A DNA stretch of 64,000 nt, from assembly GCA_027475525.1 (NCBI GenBank), contig JAMWFC010000009.1:1736001-1800000 (forward strand), in the 5' to 3' direction. The notes under the pieces were generated by a model. It did no database searches and had not been told where the DNA came from. It worked only from the letters and a program-made list of their open reading frames with translations. This DNA is from Macrolepiota albuminosa (Eukaryota > Basidiomycota > Agaricomycetes > Agaricales > Agaricaceae). A program made the position numbers and the translations under genes. Each line of letters opens with the position of its first letter. The stretch's first letter is position 1. Of the stretch, positions 32,546 through 43,447 are shown in pieces.

Positions 32546-32822
32546 GCTAGCATCATTAATTTGATCTGTTCAAAACTCTGAAGATTTCTGCAGAGAGATA
32601 GAATGGACAAATCTGCATATGTGTTTATTTCAGTGCATGTGACCAGTTGATGACACACTGTGGCTGGGCTACCTTTGTGCTGGGCTTTGTGACAAAGATA
32701 GCCAGCCCTGGTGTATCATCACTTGTCACATGCGCTGCAATAAACACACGCACAAGTTTCTCCATTCTATCATTTTTTAGTAATTTCTAGAGTTTTGAAT
32801 GGATCAACTTAATGATGCTAGC
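32546..32822. repeat. 277-bp imperfect palindrome (foldback or MITE-like)
   Basis: GCTAGCATCATTAA at the left end and its inverse TTAATGATGCTAGC at the right end start two arms of roughly 130 nt that pair along most of their length (for example AGATAGAATGGA with TCCATTCTATCA, and GTGTTTATTTCAGTGCATGTGA with its mirrored TCACATGCGCTGCAATAAACAC). No ORF and no clear target duplication. Confidence 0.85.
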
Positions 32823-33040
32823 ATTTTACTTATAGTAAATTGACAGAGGGTGGAAGGGGTATGCTGGAGTGGTATTCTGTACATGGATGGATCAAAAAAT
32901 TTATTGCAACTGGTTCATCTGTATTGAATTGACAATATTAGACTGATATTTATTTACACCATAGAAGTATACAGGAAAGAGGAAAACCATGGGGTGTAGT
33001 GGTGGGGTGTAGTGGAATATTAGACTGATATTGATTTACA

Positions 33041-33120
33041 CCATAGTAGTGTAGTGGAATATTATCACTTAGTATTCATTGTATCTGGCAGTAGGCGGGT
33101 TCGACTCCCACTAGTGCATT
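33041..33120 (+). repeat. tRNA-like short repeat 3
   Basis: A box TAGTGTAGTGG (33047-33057) and a perfect B box GGTTCGACTCC (33098-33108). Four of five T-stem pairs form, but the acceptor halves (ACCATAG and TAGTGCA) do not pair, so it is not a functional tRNA gene. Confidence 0.65.
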
Positions 33121-33220
33121 GATGTCAAACTGTCAGTAATTTTTGACCTGCTTAGCTAATTGTTATTTACTACACAGTATAATAAACAAAGTAAGGTTGT
33201 AATTTTATTTTATTTACAAT

Positions 33221-33323
33221 GTCCTGTGGTCTAGCAGAATATTGTCAGTTTATGTTCCTTCTAGTACACAATTGGAGGGTTTGAGTCCCCCTTGTGTAAT
33301 CTTTGAATAGTGTGTGGTTTTTT
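33221..33323 (+). repeat. tRNA-like short repeat 4
   Basis: A-box-like TGGTCTAGCAG (33227-33237), GAATATT, B box GGTTTGAGTCC (33278-33288), tail AATAGTGTGTGG and T6 terminator (33318-33323), matching the tail of repeat 1. Confidence 0.65.
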
Positions 33324-33899
33324 GTGTCCATGAGAGTGGTATAATGGATCAAACAAATTTATAATGGATTTGTCATTGGCACAACAGGATGGTTAATCTT
33401 AACGAAAAATAACCAACAGAAAAGCCATGAATTATAGTAACTAATGATTAAATTACTTGTCCTATATGTATTCCTCCTCTTCATCAGATCCATGTAATGT
33501 GTCTGAATAGAGGAAATTCTCATCATGCAGGTAGTCTGCTGTCAAAAATGCAAAGTCGTCTGGTGTATATAGCCTCTAAGATCTGATAAGTGTGATGTCT
33601 TCATAGTTTGCTATCAGGCATGATAATGAAGATGGTGAGGGTGACTCTGACATATCAATGGACACATCATCAGTACAATCAGCTTGATTGAAAGGGCCAA
33701 TAGGCCTACATCGACCATGTTTTGCTCCAGAGTGAAATTCTTGTTCTGTTGAAATAAATGAACTATGATTACCAGTGCCAAATTATAACTTACATTGTTG
33801 ATACAATTTGTTAATTCTTCTCTTATTCTTGCATTGAGTCATACGTGTCTCATATTCCTCCCACTCCCAGATATTGTTACCAGTAGGTAGGCTTGGAGA
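33324..33899 (-). other. possible coding remnant with one intron-like gap
   Basis: Minus strand just after the repeat-protein ORF, in the same frame beyond its TAA: QSPSPSLPTGNNIWEWEEYE and MTQCKNKRRINKLYQQC, then a GTAAGT...TTTCAACAG segment of 48 nt and HGRCRPIGPFNQADCTDD. Splicing at those sites would create a stop, so either the intron call is wrong or the gene is dead. Not recognised. An A-box-like TGGTATAATGG without a B box is at 33337. Confidence 0.3.
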
Positions 33900-33908
33900 A
33901 GGAGATTG

Positions 33909-34637
33909 TTAGGAGAAGGAAGACTGGAATTGAAGAGCTGTTACATTAAAAAGCAGTGGAAGATTTTCTTTGTCATTGGCTGCCATGCCTCCATCTATCT
34001 CTTCTGCCGTCACAACAAATAGTGGCAGAAGGTTTTTTTTGTTCTTGGTCACTATACACCCACTACTCCAGACTTCTGTTTGTCCACTGTCACCAGCCAC
34101 CATGGTCTTGATTGCTGTTAGTCCTTCTGCTCCTTCACCAACAATGAATAAAGGTGGCAAAGAATTGTCGTCCATCTCCTTTTCCACAGGAATAAACAAA
34201 GGGAGCAAATCATTGTCTTCTATCTCCTTTTCTGCAGGAATAAACAAAGACAGCAAAAAAACCTCTTCCATCTTCTCTTCCACAGAAATAAACAAAGGCG
34301 GCAAATCCTCTTCTATCTCCTCTTCTGCAGGAATAAATAAAGGTGGCAAAGATTTGTCTTCCATCTTGTCATCTGCCACAATGAACAAAGGAGGGATACC
34401 CTCTAAGTTAGGGTCACTAATAGATGGATTAGGGATATCCACCTGGTTGTCATCAGTTTCCTCCAGCTCCATGAATGTCTGACAGATATAAGCTGCTGAG
34501 GCAGAAGGAAGTTGAGATGCTAGTTGAACCACAATGCAAGAGTGTTCCATTGTAAGGCCATATATCAGTCTAGGTTTACTCTGACTGTAGAGGTAGTAGA
34601 ATGGATGTTGTGAGTTTGAGGGTTCAATATGCATCAA
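33909..34637 (-). CDS. uncharacterised repeat protein (LPPLFI repeats)
   Basis: 242 residues with at least six consecutive 15-17-residue repeats of the form LPPLFIPAEEEIEED (a hydrophobic PPLFI core followed by an acidic helix-like stretch), and two looser copies near the end (LLPLFVVTAEEI, LPLLFNVTA). The repeats keep the frame and core while the acidic part varies, which argues for past coding selection. No signal peptide or membrane segment is evident. The family is not recognised. The ORF could be one exon of a longer gene, since coding-like sequence follows the stop. Confidence 0.45.
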   Translation of the reverse strand: MMHIEPSNSQHPFYYLYSQSKPRLIYGLTMEHSCIVVQLASQLPSASAAYICQTFMELEETDDNQVDIPNPSISDPNLEGIPPLFIVADDKMEDKSLPPLFIPAEEEIEEDLPPLFISVEEKMEEVFLLSLFIPAEKEIEDNDLLPLFIPVEKEMDDNSLPPLFIVGEGAEGLTAIKTMVAGDSGQTEVWSSGCIVTKNKKNLLPLFVVTAEEIDGGMAANDKENLPLLFNVTALQFQSSFS

Positions 34638-35348
34638 GGATGGCCATTGAGGAGAGTGGTAGGATGGGCTATGAAGAGGCAGTCTTGAAGATTAGGCTGC
34701 TTACCATCAATACTGTTGGTATAGGACTTGATGCCTGTCAATTGATCTGTCCAAGCAGGATCCATGAACCTGGCAACAGAACTAACAATAGAACCAGTAA
34801 TGGACTTGCTGCCAGGAAACAGGCAGATCATATATTGGCCATTGGCACATGTTCTGTCCTATCTAGCAACCACCACTTGTCTAGGGCTAGAAGCATCCAC
34901 TGGTGGCCCCTGGCAGATTCGCTACCTGCACACACATAGAGCAAGTTGTCTGGTGGTAGAACAGACACCATTCTATCTGTGGATGGCAATGTCATGGGTG
35001 GCTGGCGGTTGCATGCCAAGAAGCTTTCAAGAGAGTGGAAGCCTTGCTGATATATGAGAAGGCAATGCTTCAGTGTTTCATTTCTTAAAACCTGAACATC
35101 TTCTCAGCCAATGTGGTTCCACCAATCATGGCCATACTGATTCCTGATTAGGCCTTGATGGCCATCAACAAACTTCAGGATCTTTGTGGGCAAGGTTTGC
35201 TGATTTTGGAGAGGGAAAAATCAGCTCATGCTTTTAATAATGTCTGGGACATTGCAGACTACATTATTCAGTGATGCAGCCCCCAGATATGACAATACAA
35301 AGTTCTATGGCATACATTCAGATCTTAATATATTTACACATTTTGAAG
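34638..35348. other. no recognisable gene
   Basis: A 112-residue open frame at 34601-34939 on the plus strand has no recognisable features. The rest is AT-rich noncoding sequence. Confidence 0.4.
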
Positions 35349-35537
35349 TTATCTTACCAACTCCTTGTTTAGATGCTGGATAATCCATGCCTCTTCTGCT
35401 TCAAGACTTGGCGCAAAATTGCCAAATATGGAAAGTGCTGCAATGAGGCATGACTCAATGTAGTCAACAACCTCTTGCAAATTTTCTAATACAGTAGCTT
35501 GGGACAGGACATTGTGTGGTACAGAGGTATATGCCAT
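35349..35537 (-). CDS. short uncharacterised ORF fragment
   Basis: 62 residues, soluble and helical in character (VVDYIESCLIAALSIFGNFA, EEAWIIQHLNKEL). It could be an exon of a decayed gene. Not recognised. Confidence 0.25.
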   Translation of the reverse strand: MAYTSVPHNVLSQATVLENLQEVVDYIESCLIAALSIFGNFAPSLEAEEAWIIQHLNKELVR

Positions 35538-35707
35538 TGCACTGTTGCTAGTAAAAGCAGATACTGTTATGTATCAGATTTTTATGCCTTGTAAACAAAA
35601 GAGATTTTCAACAACTCCATTGCACATGACTATCACAAATCTGTTCCGATTATCCACTGATGACAGCAAGCTATAATAATGTTTTGCATTTGTCAGTTCA
35701 ATCTGTC

Positions 35708-36467
35708 TGTCAGGTTCCACTGAGTCAGGGACTTTCTGGAAAAGCAACACCCTTACAAGGCGGACTTGATCTATGGGTACTCAGGTGTCTGGAACTCCAG
35801 GGCTAGAGCTCCGGGGTTCAAGACGTGGACAGGGGGTTCTCCTAGGGAAGGGGACTTGATCTGGGGGTTTTAGGATTAGAGGCTGAGAGCTGGAGAGGGG
35901 GTCAAGTCGAGAACCGGGGGTTCTAAGATGAGGTTAGGTTAATAAACTGTAAGTCGCGAAGTGCGTACCAAACTCAGAGCACGCGGTTATTCAAGTGTGC
36001 CAGTCAAAGCATGCCAGTCAGCGTGTACCAATCAAGCAAAGGGCATGCAACAATTCAAGTTAATATCAAGACTAGCAAATACAACAGGGAGCTACACTAT
36101 AAGTACTACGAGGTTGGGTCTGGGTCTCTGGGGTTCCAGGGTGTCTGGGATAAGTTCCAGGGACATTGAGTAGCAGGAGGGGGACTGTATACTAGGATCG
36201 CACGTGTGGAGCGCACGATCAATTGGCGTGGAGGGGGTCGTAATGCGTGATGTGTCATGGTTTGGAAGCGATTGGTGTGATCTGGTCGTTGATCAGAGGT
36301 TGATGGCAGTTGATCCCAGGTCCGTGATGCGGGGTTGCTGGGGGTGCTGGGTGATAGCGGTGTTGGTAGTTGTGATAGCGGGGCGCATTCTGTGGGGTCA
36401 GAAGGAGGGTCCCAGATGGGGTTCCAGGGGTGTCCTGGGGTGAATCTGGAGGGGAGGGTTCATGACA
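35708..36467 (-). repeat. solo LTR of gypsy family A
   Basis: 760 bp, TGTCAGGTTCCACTG...GGTTCATGACA, with a perfect target duplication CTGTC (35703-35707 and 36468-36472). It keeps TAATATCAAGACT (36061-36073) and the neighbouring CTATAAG, the predicted R start and TATA box. Internal region lost by LTR-LTR recombination. Confidence 0.95.
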
Positions 36468-36479
36468 CTGTCTCTGCAT

Positions 36480-36750
36480 CTGTCACATCAATCCATCTCT
36501 GCATCCACCATTTTTACAGCAGGTCTCTTGCAGTTTGGGAGGAAATAAAATCAAGAAGCACCTATCTAAATTTATCAATTGCCATTGAGGCCAATTCTTG
36601 CCAGATGGCCACCTTTTTGTGGACAAATAACTGGAGACCTCTTTTCTTCACTGACATACCATACTTTGACCAAATATCTGCCTGGTTGAAGAAATACTGA
36701 ACTGTCCACTCCATTTCACTCGTGACAAGCTAACATTCCTCTGTCCATCT
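36480..36750 (-). pseudogene. decayed coding fragment, possibly a transposase C terminus
   Basis: Minus strand reads EMEWTVQYFFNQADIWSKYG, VHKKVAIWQELASMAIDKF, then a TAG and more coding. The aromatic-rich helix followed by W-x-x-LA resembles C-terminal helices seen in some KDZ-type proteins, from memory only. It is separated from the KDZ C-terminal half by unrelated sequence. Confidence 0.3.
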
Positions 36751-38044
36751 GTTGTGTTGTGGTCTAGCATGTAGATAATAAACATGATTAACTGAAGAGA
36801 TATGTTCACAAACAGATGTAATGATAATGGAAATATTAATAAGAGGACTCACGTTGATGACGTCCAAAGTTTGGTCAGCAACAAATATGACTATAGTGTT
36901 ACCGTACCAATTGCTTGCGTTGGGCGCGCTATAAGTGATGAGAGGAGTCCCGGGCAGGTCCCAGAGAATGCGCCTATAAAATGGGGAATAGTCGGTAGGG
37001 GAGTCGGCAAGTGTAAAGCGCTAAGGTAAAGCGCTTATGAAAGAAGCGGTAAGTGACACGGCAATGTAAGCAGCAAGAGCAAAGTAAGCTTAGCAAAGTC
37101 TAAGCGGCGATAATGCCTGCCGTAGTTGCAAGGCACGAGTGTGTTGAGTATTGGCGAACGTCTGCAACTGCAGATGAGTTTGACGTTGCCGACCGTAAAT
37201 GAGCTCTTGAGCGTAAGGGAGACTGAGGAAAGGGGAGCAGGAAACTCTGGTCTATTGTTCGATCTACAAGTCGGTAAGTACTTTTATACTACAATGAGTT
37301 CACCGTCGCCAGTAGCTAATGACGCCAAAGTGCGGTAAACTAGAAAATTTTATAGGGATAGCTCCAACGGTTTCAGATCCCTACCATCCATTCAAGAACC
37401 TTAGCGATGCCAGGCAGCAGATCACGAAGCTAAACCATCAATCCATCACCCTTCTGTCTGTCAGAGCACCTAAGCAATGTCAGGCACCAAATCGAGGCGC
37501 TAAGCGACGTCAGCCGCCAAGGTCAAACGCCAAGCTGTCCGTCAGTTTTTGATAGATCATCAGGCTTCTCCCTAAGCGCTGTCGTCAGTGACTGATGCCA
37601 TCTGTCAGTTGTCATTCTTGCTGCTGTCGGCGCTATCACTGATCGGATCTGCTTCTTGCCGTACCCGGCCATCAAATATCGCCAAAATTGGATAATTAGC
37701 ACGCGCTAAGGTATCCCAAGTCGGTGCTGTGTTGCCGTAGCCTGCCATTGATGCGCTGATCCTGTATGGGGTCCTATCAATGTTCAGAAATAGTCGCAGA
37801 TTCATTTTCTGTATCAGAATTAGATTGCCATATCCAAGATACCTTGATCTCTTGATGAACCAGGAACGTTGGGATCTCATATAACTGTGCTTGCATTCAA
37901 ATCCACTTTCTGTAGAACCAGATACTTTCTCTGAATGCTGAAGTCTGATCCCAGTTACAGCAGAGCACTGTGGCATTGTGCATAGGCACAAGCCTTCACC
38001 AGAAATGAGGCCTGGATTTTTTAAAGAGATGTGTGAGCTCAAGT
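36751..38044. other. unassigned segment with promoter-like motifs, different in composition
   Basis: 36900-37560 is richer in CpG than its surroundings. It has a TATA-type CCTATAAAATGG at about 36972, repeated AGCGCT/CTAAGCG motifs (37015-37040, 37100, 37500, 37570) and repeated CTGTCAG. This could be an LTR or another mobile-element end, but no matching terminus or target duplication was found. A 145-residue open frame at 37605-38042 on the minus strand is not recognised. Confidence 0.35.
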
Positions 38045-39508
38045 TTTCACATTTTTGCTTGGGGCAACCTGGACAACATGAGAATATAGAAATGATTTCT
38101 TTGCAATGAATTCCTGAAGGGCTTGCAGGAGCCTTTCAATTTGAATCAAGTGCAGATTGCACTCTATCATTGTTAATGGTGAGATATTACCCATGATCAT
38201 AGATAGGAAGGAGATTTCAAAATCTTCTGGAACAACTACAACTGTTGATCCAAGGTTATCTGCCAGTAGTACTAGCAGATCTGCTGGCTATTCATCTTCC
38301 ACTATTTCATTGTTGTCAAAGGCTCTGGGAACTTCATCAGGTTTCAGGGAGGCAGTCTGTCTTCCACTAGCAATAAACCTGCTCCTTTCCTGAGAAGCAA
38401 GGACATTCAGTCAAACTCTTAATAGTTCTCTTTCCACCTTGACTTTTTGCCAATCATTATTGCTTGCATGCTAATTCAAATGGTGAACCTGGTCCTGAAT
38501 TGTAATTCTGAGCTTCCAATTAGTGAGATAGGTTGGGCTATCAGCAATACACCTTACTGCTGCTCCTCAATGTCAAGGGCAAGTTGAATCCAGAAGGAAT
38601 GAATATCTGTCACTGCAACATCCATTGAGTAGTTTTCACTGTCCGCTGCCATTCAGTCTTCACTTGCATTATTGAAGGTCATTGTACAAGCTTTCAGAAT
38701 ATCCATTGCTTTCTGGTTTCCCTCCTTCCTGAGCCTTTCTGCCTTAGCTATCCCAGCTTCCTAGCTTGTTAGTAAATCCATTGATATTCTGATGGATCAC
38801 TTGGTGAAATATTGAACAGCTGCATCTCTCATCTAAACAGCAGTCCTGTACTTTCAACATAGGAATAGAACTATATCAAGCAGCTTCTTCCAGTTTGAGT
38901 CACACATGTGATCATCAAGGATTTCTGCCCAATGTGCCAAGGTAGCCATACAGGCCATCTGTGAGACTTCATTGAGTATAGACCAGAGACTTTCAATTAT
39001 TTCCCCAGCCAAACAACTGGCCCCTGGAATGAAGGATGGAGCAAAGTGGAAAAAACAATCCTCCTTATGTCCATGGATATGAAAAAGTCCTATTGCAAAG
39101 TCCATGAGTAGATTATCTGGCAGGACTTCTCCAGCCTCAGCAAGCTATTCAGAAAATTTGACACACTACTGGCATGCTATGTCATATACCAGTAGGAGAC
39201 GCTGAATCCCATCCATGTTGGTCATCTTAACTGCTCATGTAATGGAAAAGTCTGTGTAAACATGGCCTTCACCACAGGTCAAGTTTGTTATACTATTAGG
39301 AGCAAAGCAGCTGTGCCGTGTACATGCCGTTGCAACAATACTAGTAATATCACAGGACTTGTTCATCATCAGGGCCTTTTCAATAGCTTTGAATGTGTTT
39401 TCACAAGCTGCTCTCTAGACAAATGGAAGTCCAGCAGACAGCCAACAAACAAGATTAAATTGATGAGTAGGTGGCAGACAGATAGAGTTACAGAATACTA
39501 CTCACTGT
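38045..39508 (-). pseudogene. KDZ transposase, C-terminal half
   Basis: From 39508 leftwards: ENTFKAIEKALMMNKSCDI, TACTRHSCFAPNSI, MDGIQRLLLVYDIACQ, MDFAIGLFHIHGHKEDC, IPGASCLAGEIIESLWS, EILDDHMCDSNWKKLLDIV, then helical C-terminal coding to about 38045. These blocks in this order are characteristic of Kyakuja-Dileera-Zisupton transposases of basidiomycetes. Several stops (two TGA and a TAG in the first 400 nt) make it a pseudogene. The first exon boundary (TTTGTCTAG) is near 39415. The N-terminal half lies at 56740-58340, separated by a 17.2-kb insertion with target duplication CTGT. Confidence 0.88.
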
Positions 39509-40332
39509 TGATATGACGCTGTATCAGCAGTCAGGGACACACCATGCACCAGAAGTCAAAATAAACATTTAATTATGGGCTGAAAACTGTAAGCCTCCTG
39601 GTAGCAGTCTCAACAAATTATATCTCCAAAAATACCCCAATAAATACACAGAAAAGTACAGAACAACAGGCAGGGACCAGCTCAAGCTATCAGCTCAACA
39701 ATAGTCCAACCACTGTAATGGGGAGGGGAAGCATGGGAGCTGGCAGAAGTGACAAAATGGAATCAAATTGTGGTGATCTAGATCAAACATCAGATCTGAC
39801 AATGACACAACTGAAAGGGGAAAGAAGAGAAGCATGGAATGCAGGGAAGCGCTAAAAGGGGAAAGAAGGATCTATGAATGGGATCGTGCTAAATGGAGCA
39901 GAAGAAAATGGGGAAGTGGCAATCAGAAACATCCGGAGGAATGGTGGAACAAGAAGTTAAATGGTGGAACTGGTGGCACCAAAACATGCCTCCCAAAAGG
40001 GAAATTGGAGTATCAAATATGTTCTGGAGGCTGGGGAGTTGACAACAAAGAGTCATGTGTAGATAGTGGTCTGTGCACCAGAAAAACAGTATAAATAGCC
40101 CAAGTTTAGTAGAGAATAGACAGGCAATTGATAGGCAAAGGCTTGGTGATTCCCAGGGAGTGAATTGCTTAGGCTGGAGTTTGTTGAGAACCCTCTGCAT
40201 TCCGGAAGATTAGGATTTGCAACTCAAAACATTAATACATCAAGTTCATCATCAAGTCAGTGTGAATTGAGGAGTCATACTCTACACCAGCAAGCCCCAG
40301 AACTATCAGTAATACTCACACCAAGTACTACA
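39509..40332 (+). repeat. LTR family C at the left edge of the insertion in KDZ
   Basis: TGATATGACGCTG...CAAGTACTACA, the reverse of the copies at 22632 and 25697. TATAAATAG at about 40090 reads on the plus strand, the same direction as the following pol. The left flank is KDZ (CTGT at 39505-39508), but the right flank is directly inside a gypsy RT, so gag, protease and primer-binding site are missing. It is most simply a 5' LTR joined to pol by an internal deletion. Confidence 0.8.
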
Positions 40333-40807
40333 GGATGGAAAAAGTCTAAGGCTTGTGCACAGTTTAGAACCTCTAAACAAAGTCACTATAGCCCATTCTG
40401 GAGTACCTCCTGCTACAGAAGAACTGGCCAACCACTTTGCTGGAAGAGCATGTGGTGGGATGTGTGATCTCTATGTTGGATATGATGAGAGGACTTTGGA
40501 CCCTAAGTCCAGAGACTATACTACCTTTCAGACACCTTATGGAGCTCTGAGATTGGTGACATTGCCAATGGGATGGACTAATTCAGTTCCCTTCTTCCAT
40601 GATGATGTTACTTATATCTTGCAGGATGAGATACCTCATGTCACTTGACCTTATATTGATGATGTTCCAATAAGAGGACCTGAGACTAGGTATGAGTTAG
40701 AAGGAGGAGGGTATGAGACTATTGCAGAGATATTGATGATGTTCCAATAAGAGGACCTGAGACTAGGTATGAGTTAGAAGGAGGAGGGTATGAGACTATT
40801 GCAGAGA
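40333..40807 (+). pseudogene. gypsy element 3: RT fingers and palm
   Basis: Starts abruptly with DGKSLRLVHSLEPLNKV and continues HSGVPPATEELANHFAG, YVGYDERTLDPKSRDYTTFQ, LRLVTLPMGWTNSVP and, after an in-frame TGA at 40646, the catalytic PYIDDVPIRGPETRY. This is the DLTTFQTP/LPMGWTNSVP class of basidiomycete gypsy RT. The YIDD region is doubled by an exact 77-bp duplication (40654-40807); collapsing it restores GGGYETIAENKGIRRFVWE. Confidence 0.88.
40654..40807. repeat. exact 77-bp tandem duplication
   Basis: 40654-40730 and 40731-40807 are identical and break the RT frame of element 3. One copy removed, the frame is continuous. Confidence 0.95.
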
Positions 40808-41600
40808 ATAAAGGGATTAGACGCTTTGTATGGGAGCACCTGAACAATGTCAATAGAGTTGTTCAGCGCATCAAGTATGCTGGAGGAACCTTCTCAGGGA
40901 CTAAGTCTGTGCTATGTGCAGATGAAATCACTGTAGTAGGACACCTGTGTTCTTATGAGGGGCGCAAGCCAGAGACAAAGAGATATGCAGTGGTCATGAG
41001 TTGGGGAGACTGCCGCAATGTCTCTGAGGTTAGGAAGTTCTTGGGAACTTGTGGTACCTTCAGGATGTTCATCCAGGACTATGCCAAGATCTCAGAGCCT
41101 ATCAATAGGCTCACTAAGGATGATGTGGCTTTTGTCTGGGAGGAAGAACAGAAGGAGGCCATGAAGGAGATGAAGAGGAGGTTGGCAAGTTGTGCAGCAC
41201 TGAAACCTATAGACTATGAGTCTGAAGGAGCTGTCATCTTGGCAGTAGACACTTCTTGGATGGCTGTTGGATTTGGGATCTTCCAAGAAGACAGTACAGA
41301 TCCCAAGAAGAGGACTTGTGCTAGACTGGGGTCCATTACCTTGAATGAGAGGGAGGCTAGGTTTTCACAGCCTAAGAGGGAGTTGTATGGTCTTATGAGG
41401 GCATTACAAGTTAGCAGCTATTGGTTACTAGGGTGCAGAAAGCTTATCATTGAGAGTGATGCTAAATACCTCAAGGGCATGCTGAGCAACCCAGGAATAG
41501 GACCTAATGCTACTATAATGCACTGGGTAGAAGCTGTACTTATGTATCACTTCACCTTGAGGCAGGTCTATCTCGCAGAGAGAAGCAACCAGGAGATGAA
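40808..41600 (+). pseudogene. gypsy element 3: RT thumb and RNase H
   Basis: IRRFVWEHLNNVNRVVQRIK, AGGTFSGTKSVLCADE, VRKFLGTCGTFRMFIQDYA, then RNase H AVILAVDTSWMAVGFGIF, NEREARFSQPKRELYGLM and IIESDAKYLKGMLSNP. An open frame covers 40909-41673. Around 41590 it changes into another frame without the usual HVPG...DGLSRR motif, suggesting a small deletion there. Confidence 0.9.
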
Positions 41601-42323
41601 GAGTATCCTCCTGTGGACTCATCTTTGCTGGATGATCCAAAGCCAATGTCCTTTGAGCATCCAGATGAGATAAACAAAGTACCTGGCTGGGAGGAACATG
41701 TGCCCCTCAAGTTAGAGGACTTCATGGATGAGATTGATACAAGAGGAGGCTACTTGTTAGCAGTCACTCCAGAGGATGTACAGGAGGAAGTGGAATTGGG
41801 TAGAGACAGGGAGCAAGGGATAGCCTTGGGCTTACAAGAACAGAGCACTAAAGTAGGGACTACACTGAATCCAGTAGCAGTCTTAACTTTATCTACACTC
41901 TTGTTGCCAGAAAGACCCTCTGCCTCTACTGTAGAAGAGTACCAGGAAGAGAGGAGAACTGAGAAGGGGAAATCCTTAGATAACCTCTTACCCCTAGTAC
42001 AGGACTGGCTTAGGCATCCTGGAAAGGTACCCAGAGAGGTGAAAGAAGGGCAATTCCTTAGATTTGCAAGGCAGTTCTTCTTTGATCTCAAGGGAAGGTT
42101 TTACAAGAGAGGAGAAGAGGGGAAGCACAAGCTAGTCATAGAGAAGGACAGGAGGATGTATATGCTAAAGTCTGCTCATGATGCACTTGGTCACAGAGGG
42201 ACCTTTGCAACTAAGGCTTTACTGGAAGAGAGGTTTTGGTGGCCAGAAATGGAAGCTGATGTGAAGTGGTATATAGACACTTGTCATGCTTGCCAAGTTA
42301 GGCAGAAAGTTGCAGTATGCTGA
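41595..42323 (+). pseudogene. gypsy element 3: linker and integrase zinc domain
   Basis: Acidic linker (KQPGDEEYPPVDSSLLDDPK), then HDALGHRGTFATKALLEERFWWPEM and WYIDTCHACQVRQ, the H2C2 zinc-binding domain of integrase. It ends in TGA at 42321 with the frame continuing into the integrase core. Confidence 0.88.
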
Positions 42324-43447
42324 CAGCCTGTGGTAGCCTATACTCCCAGTATATTTGAAACCATACACTTGGACACCATGCATATGACACCAAGCTCAAA
42401 TGGGTGTAAATATATTGTACATGGGAGGTGCGCTTTAACCTCATGGATAGAGGGTAGACCTTTGAAGAAGGATAACCACAAGTTGATTAGGCAGTGGTTG
42501 TTTGAAGAAGTGATATTCAGATGGGGCTGTATAAGCACTATTGTAACAGATAATGCTGGGCAGTTCACAAAAGTGGTACATTGGCTATCTAAGAAGTATG
42601 GGATACAGGGCATAACTATTGCTCCCTATAATTCTAGAGCTAATGGGAGGATAGAAAGGCCACATTGGGATGTGAGGCAGGCCTTGTATAAAGCCTGTGA
42701 AGACAGAACCAAGTGGTACTGGTTCTTCTGGCATGTAATGTGGGCAGACAGGATTACAGTTAGAAAGAGATTTGGGTGTTCCCCATTCTTCTTAGTAACT
42801 GGAGCACATCCTATACTACCCTTGGACTTAGTGGAAGCCACTTGGTTAGTAGACTGGCCTGATGGACCAGTGTCTACAGAAGACTTAATTGGCTTAAGGG
42901 CTCAAGCACTGGCAAAGCACTACCAGCATGTGGAGGACATGAGGACTAGAGTTAGCAAGGAGAAGTTGAGATGGGCAGAGAACTTCACAAGGGAAAATGA
43001 AGCCTCTATCAAGGAGTACAAGTTCAAACCAAGAGACTTAGTACTGGTTAAAAACATAATGGCAGCTAAATCTCTGAGTGGGAAAATGTCTGCTCGCTAT
43101 TGGGGACCTATGGTAGTGTTGACTAGGACTAAGGGAGGCAACTATATAGTGGCAGTGGGAAAATGTCTGCTCGCTATTGGGGACCTATGGTAGTGTTGAC
43201 TAGGACTAAGGGAGGCAACTATATAGTGGCAGAGTTGGATGGTACTGTATGGCAAGAAAGAGTGGCCGTCTTTAGGGTTATACCTTACAAGGCTAGGCAG
43301 CAAATCACTCTGCCTACTAGTATTGAAGAATGGATTGATATTATACTCTTTAAACTACAAGAGTTAAGAGAGGAAAGACAGGAAGGACAAGTGGAGGAAG
43401 ACCTCTACCTCCAGAATGTACACTTAGGGGAGGATCAGGAAGAATAA
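42324..43447 (+). pseudogene. gypsy element 3: integrase core and C-terminal region
   Basis: Core domain with ETIHLDTMHM, STIVTDNAGQFTKV and YNSRANGRIERPHWDVRQ (D-D-E), then CSPFFLVTGAHPILPLDL and the C-terminal RDLVLVKNIMAAKSLSGKM..YWGPMVVLTRTKGGNYIV. An exact 77-bp duplication (43077-43230) shifts the frame. Collapsing it joins IVAELDGTVWQERVAVFRVIPY and the ORF ends at 43447. No chromodomain is seen. The element is incomplete at both ends. Confidence 0.9.
43077..43230. repeat. exact 77-bp tandem duplication
   Basis: 43077-43153 and 43154-43230 are identical and duplicate the KMSARYWGPMVVLTRTKGG coding block in a different frame. Confidence 0.95.

Noticed and set aside
32939..33060. Another 77-bp tandem duplication around GACTGATATT
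   Set aside because: The spacing is 82 bp and the copies differ; this is a repeat-family resemblance, not an exact duplication.
33041..33120. Functional tRNA gene (perfect B box)
   Set aside because: Acceptor halves do not pair and no clear anticodon arm forms; it shares its body with neighbouring degenerate units.
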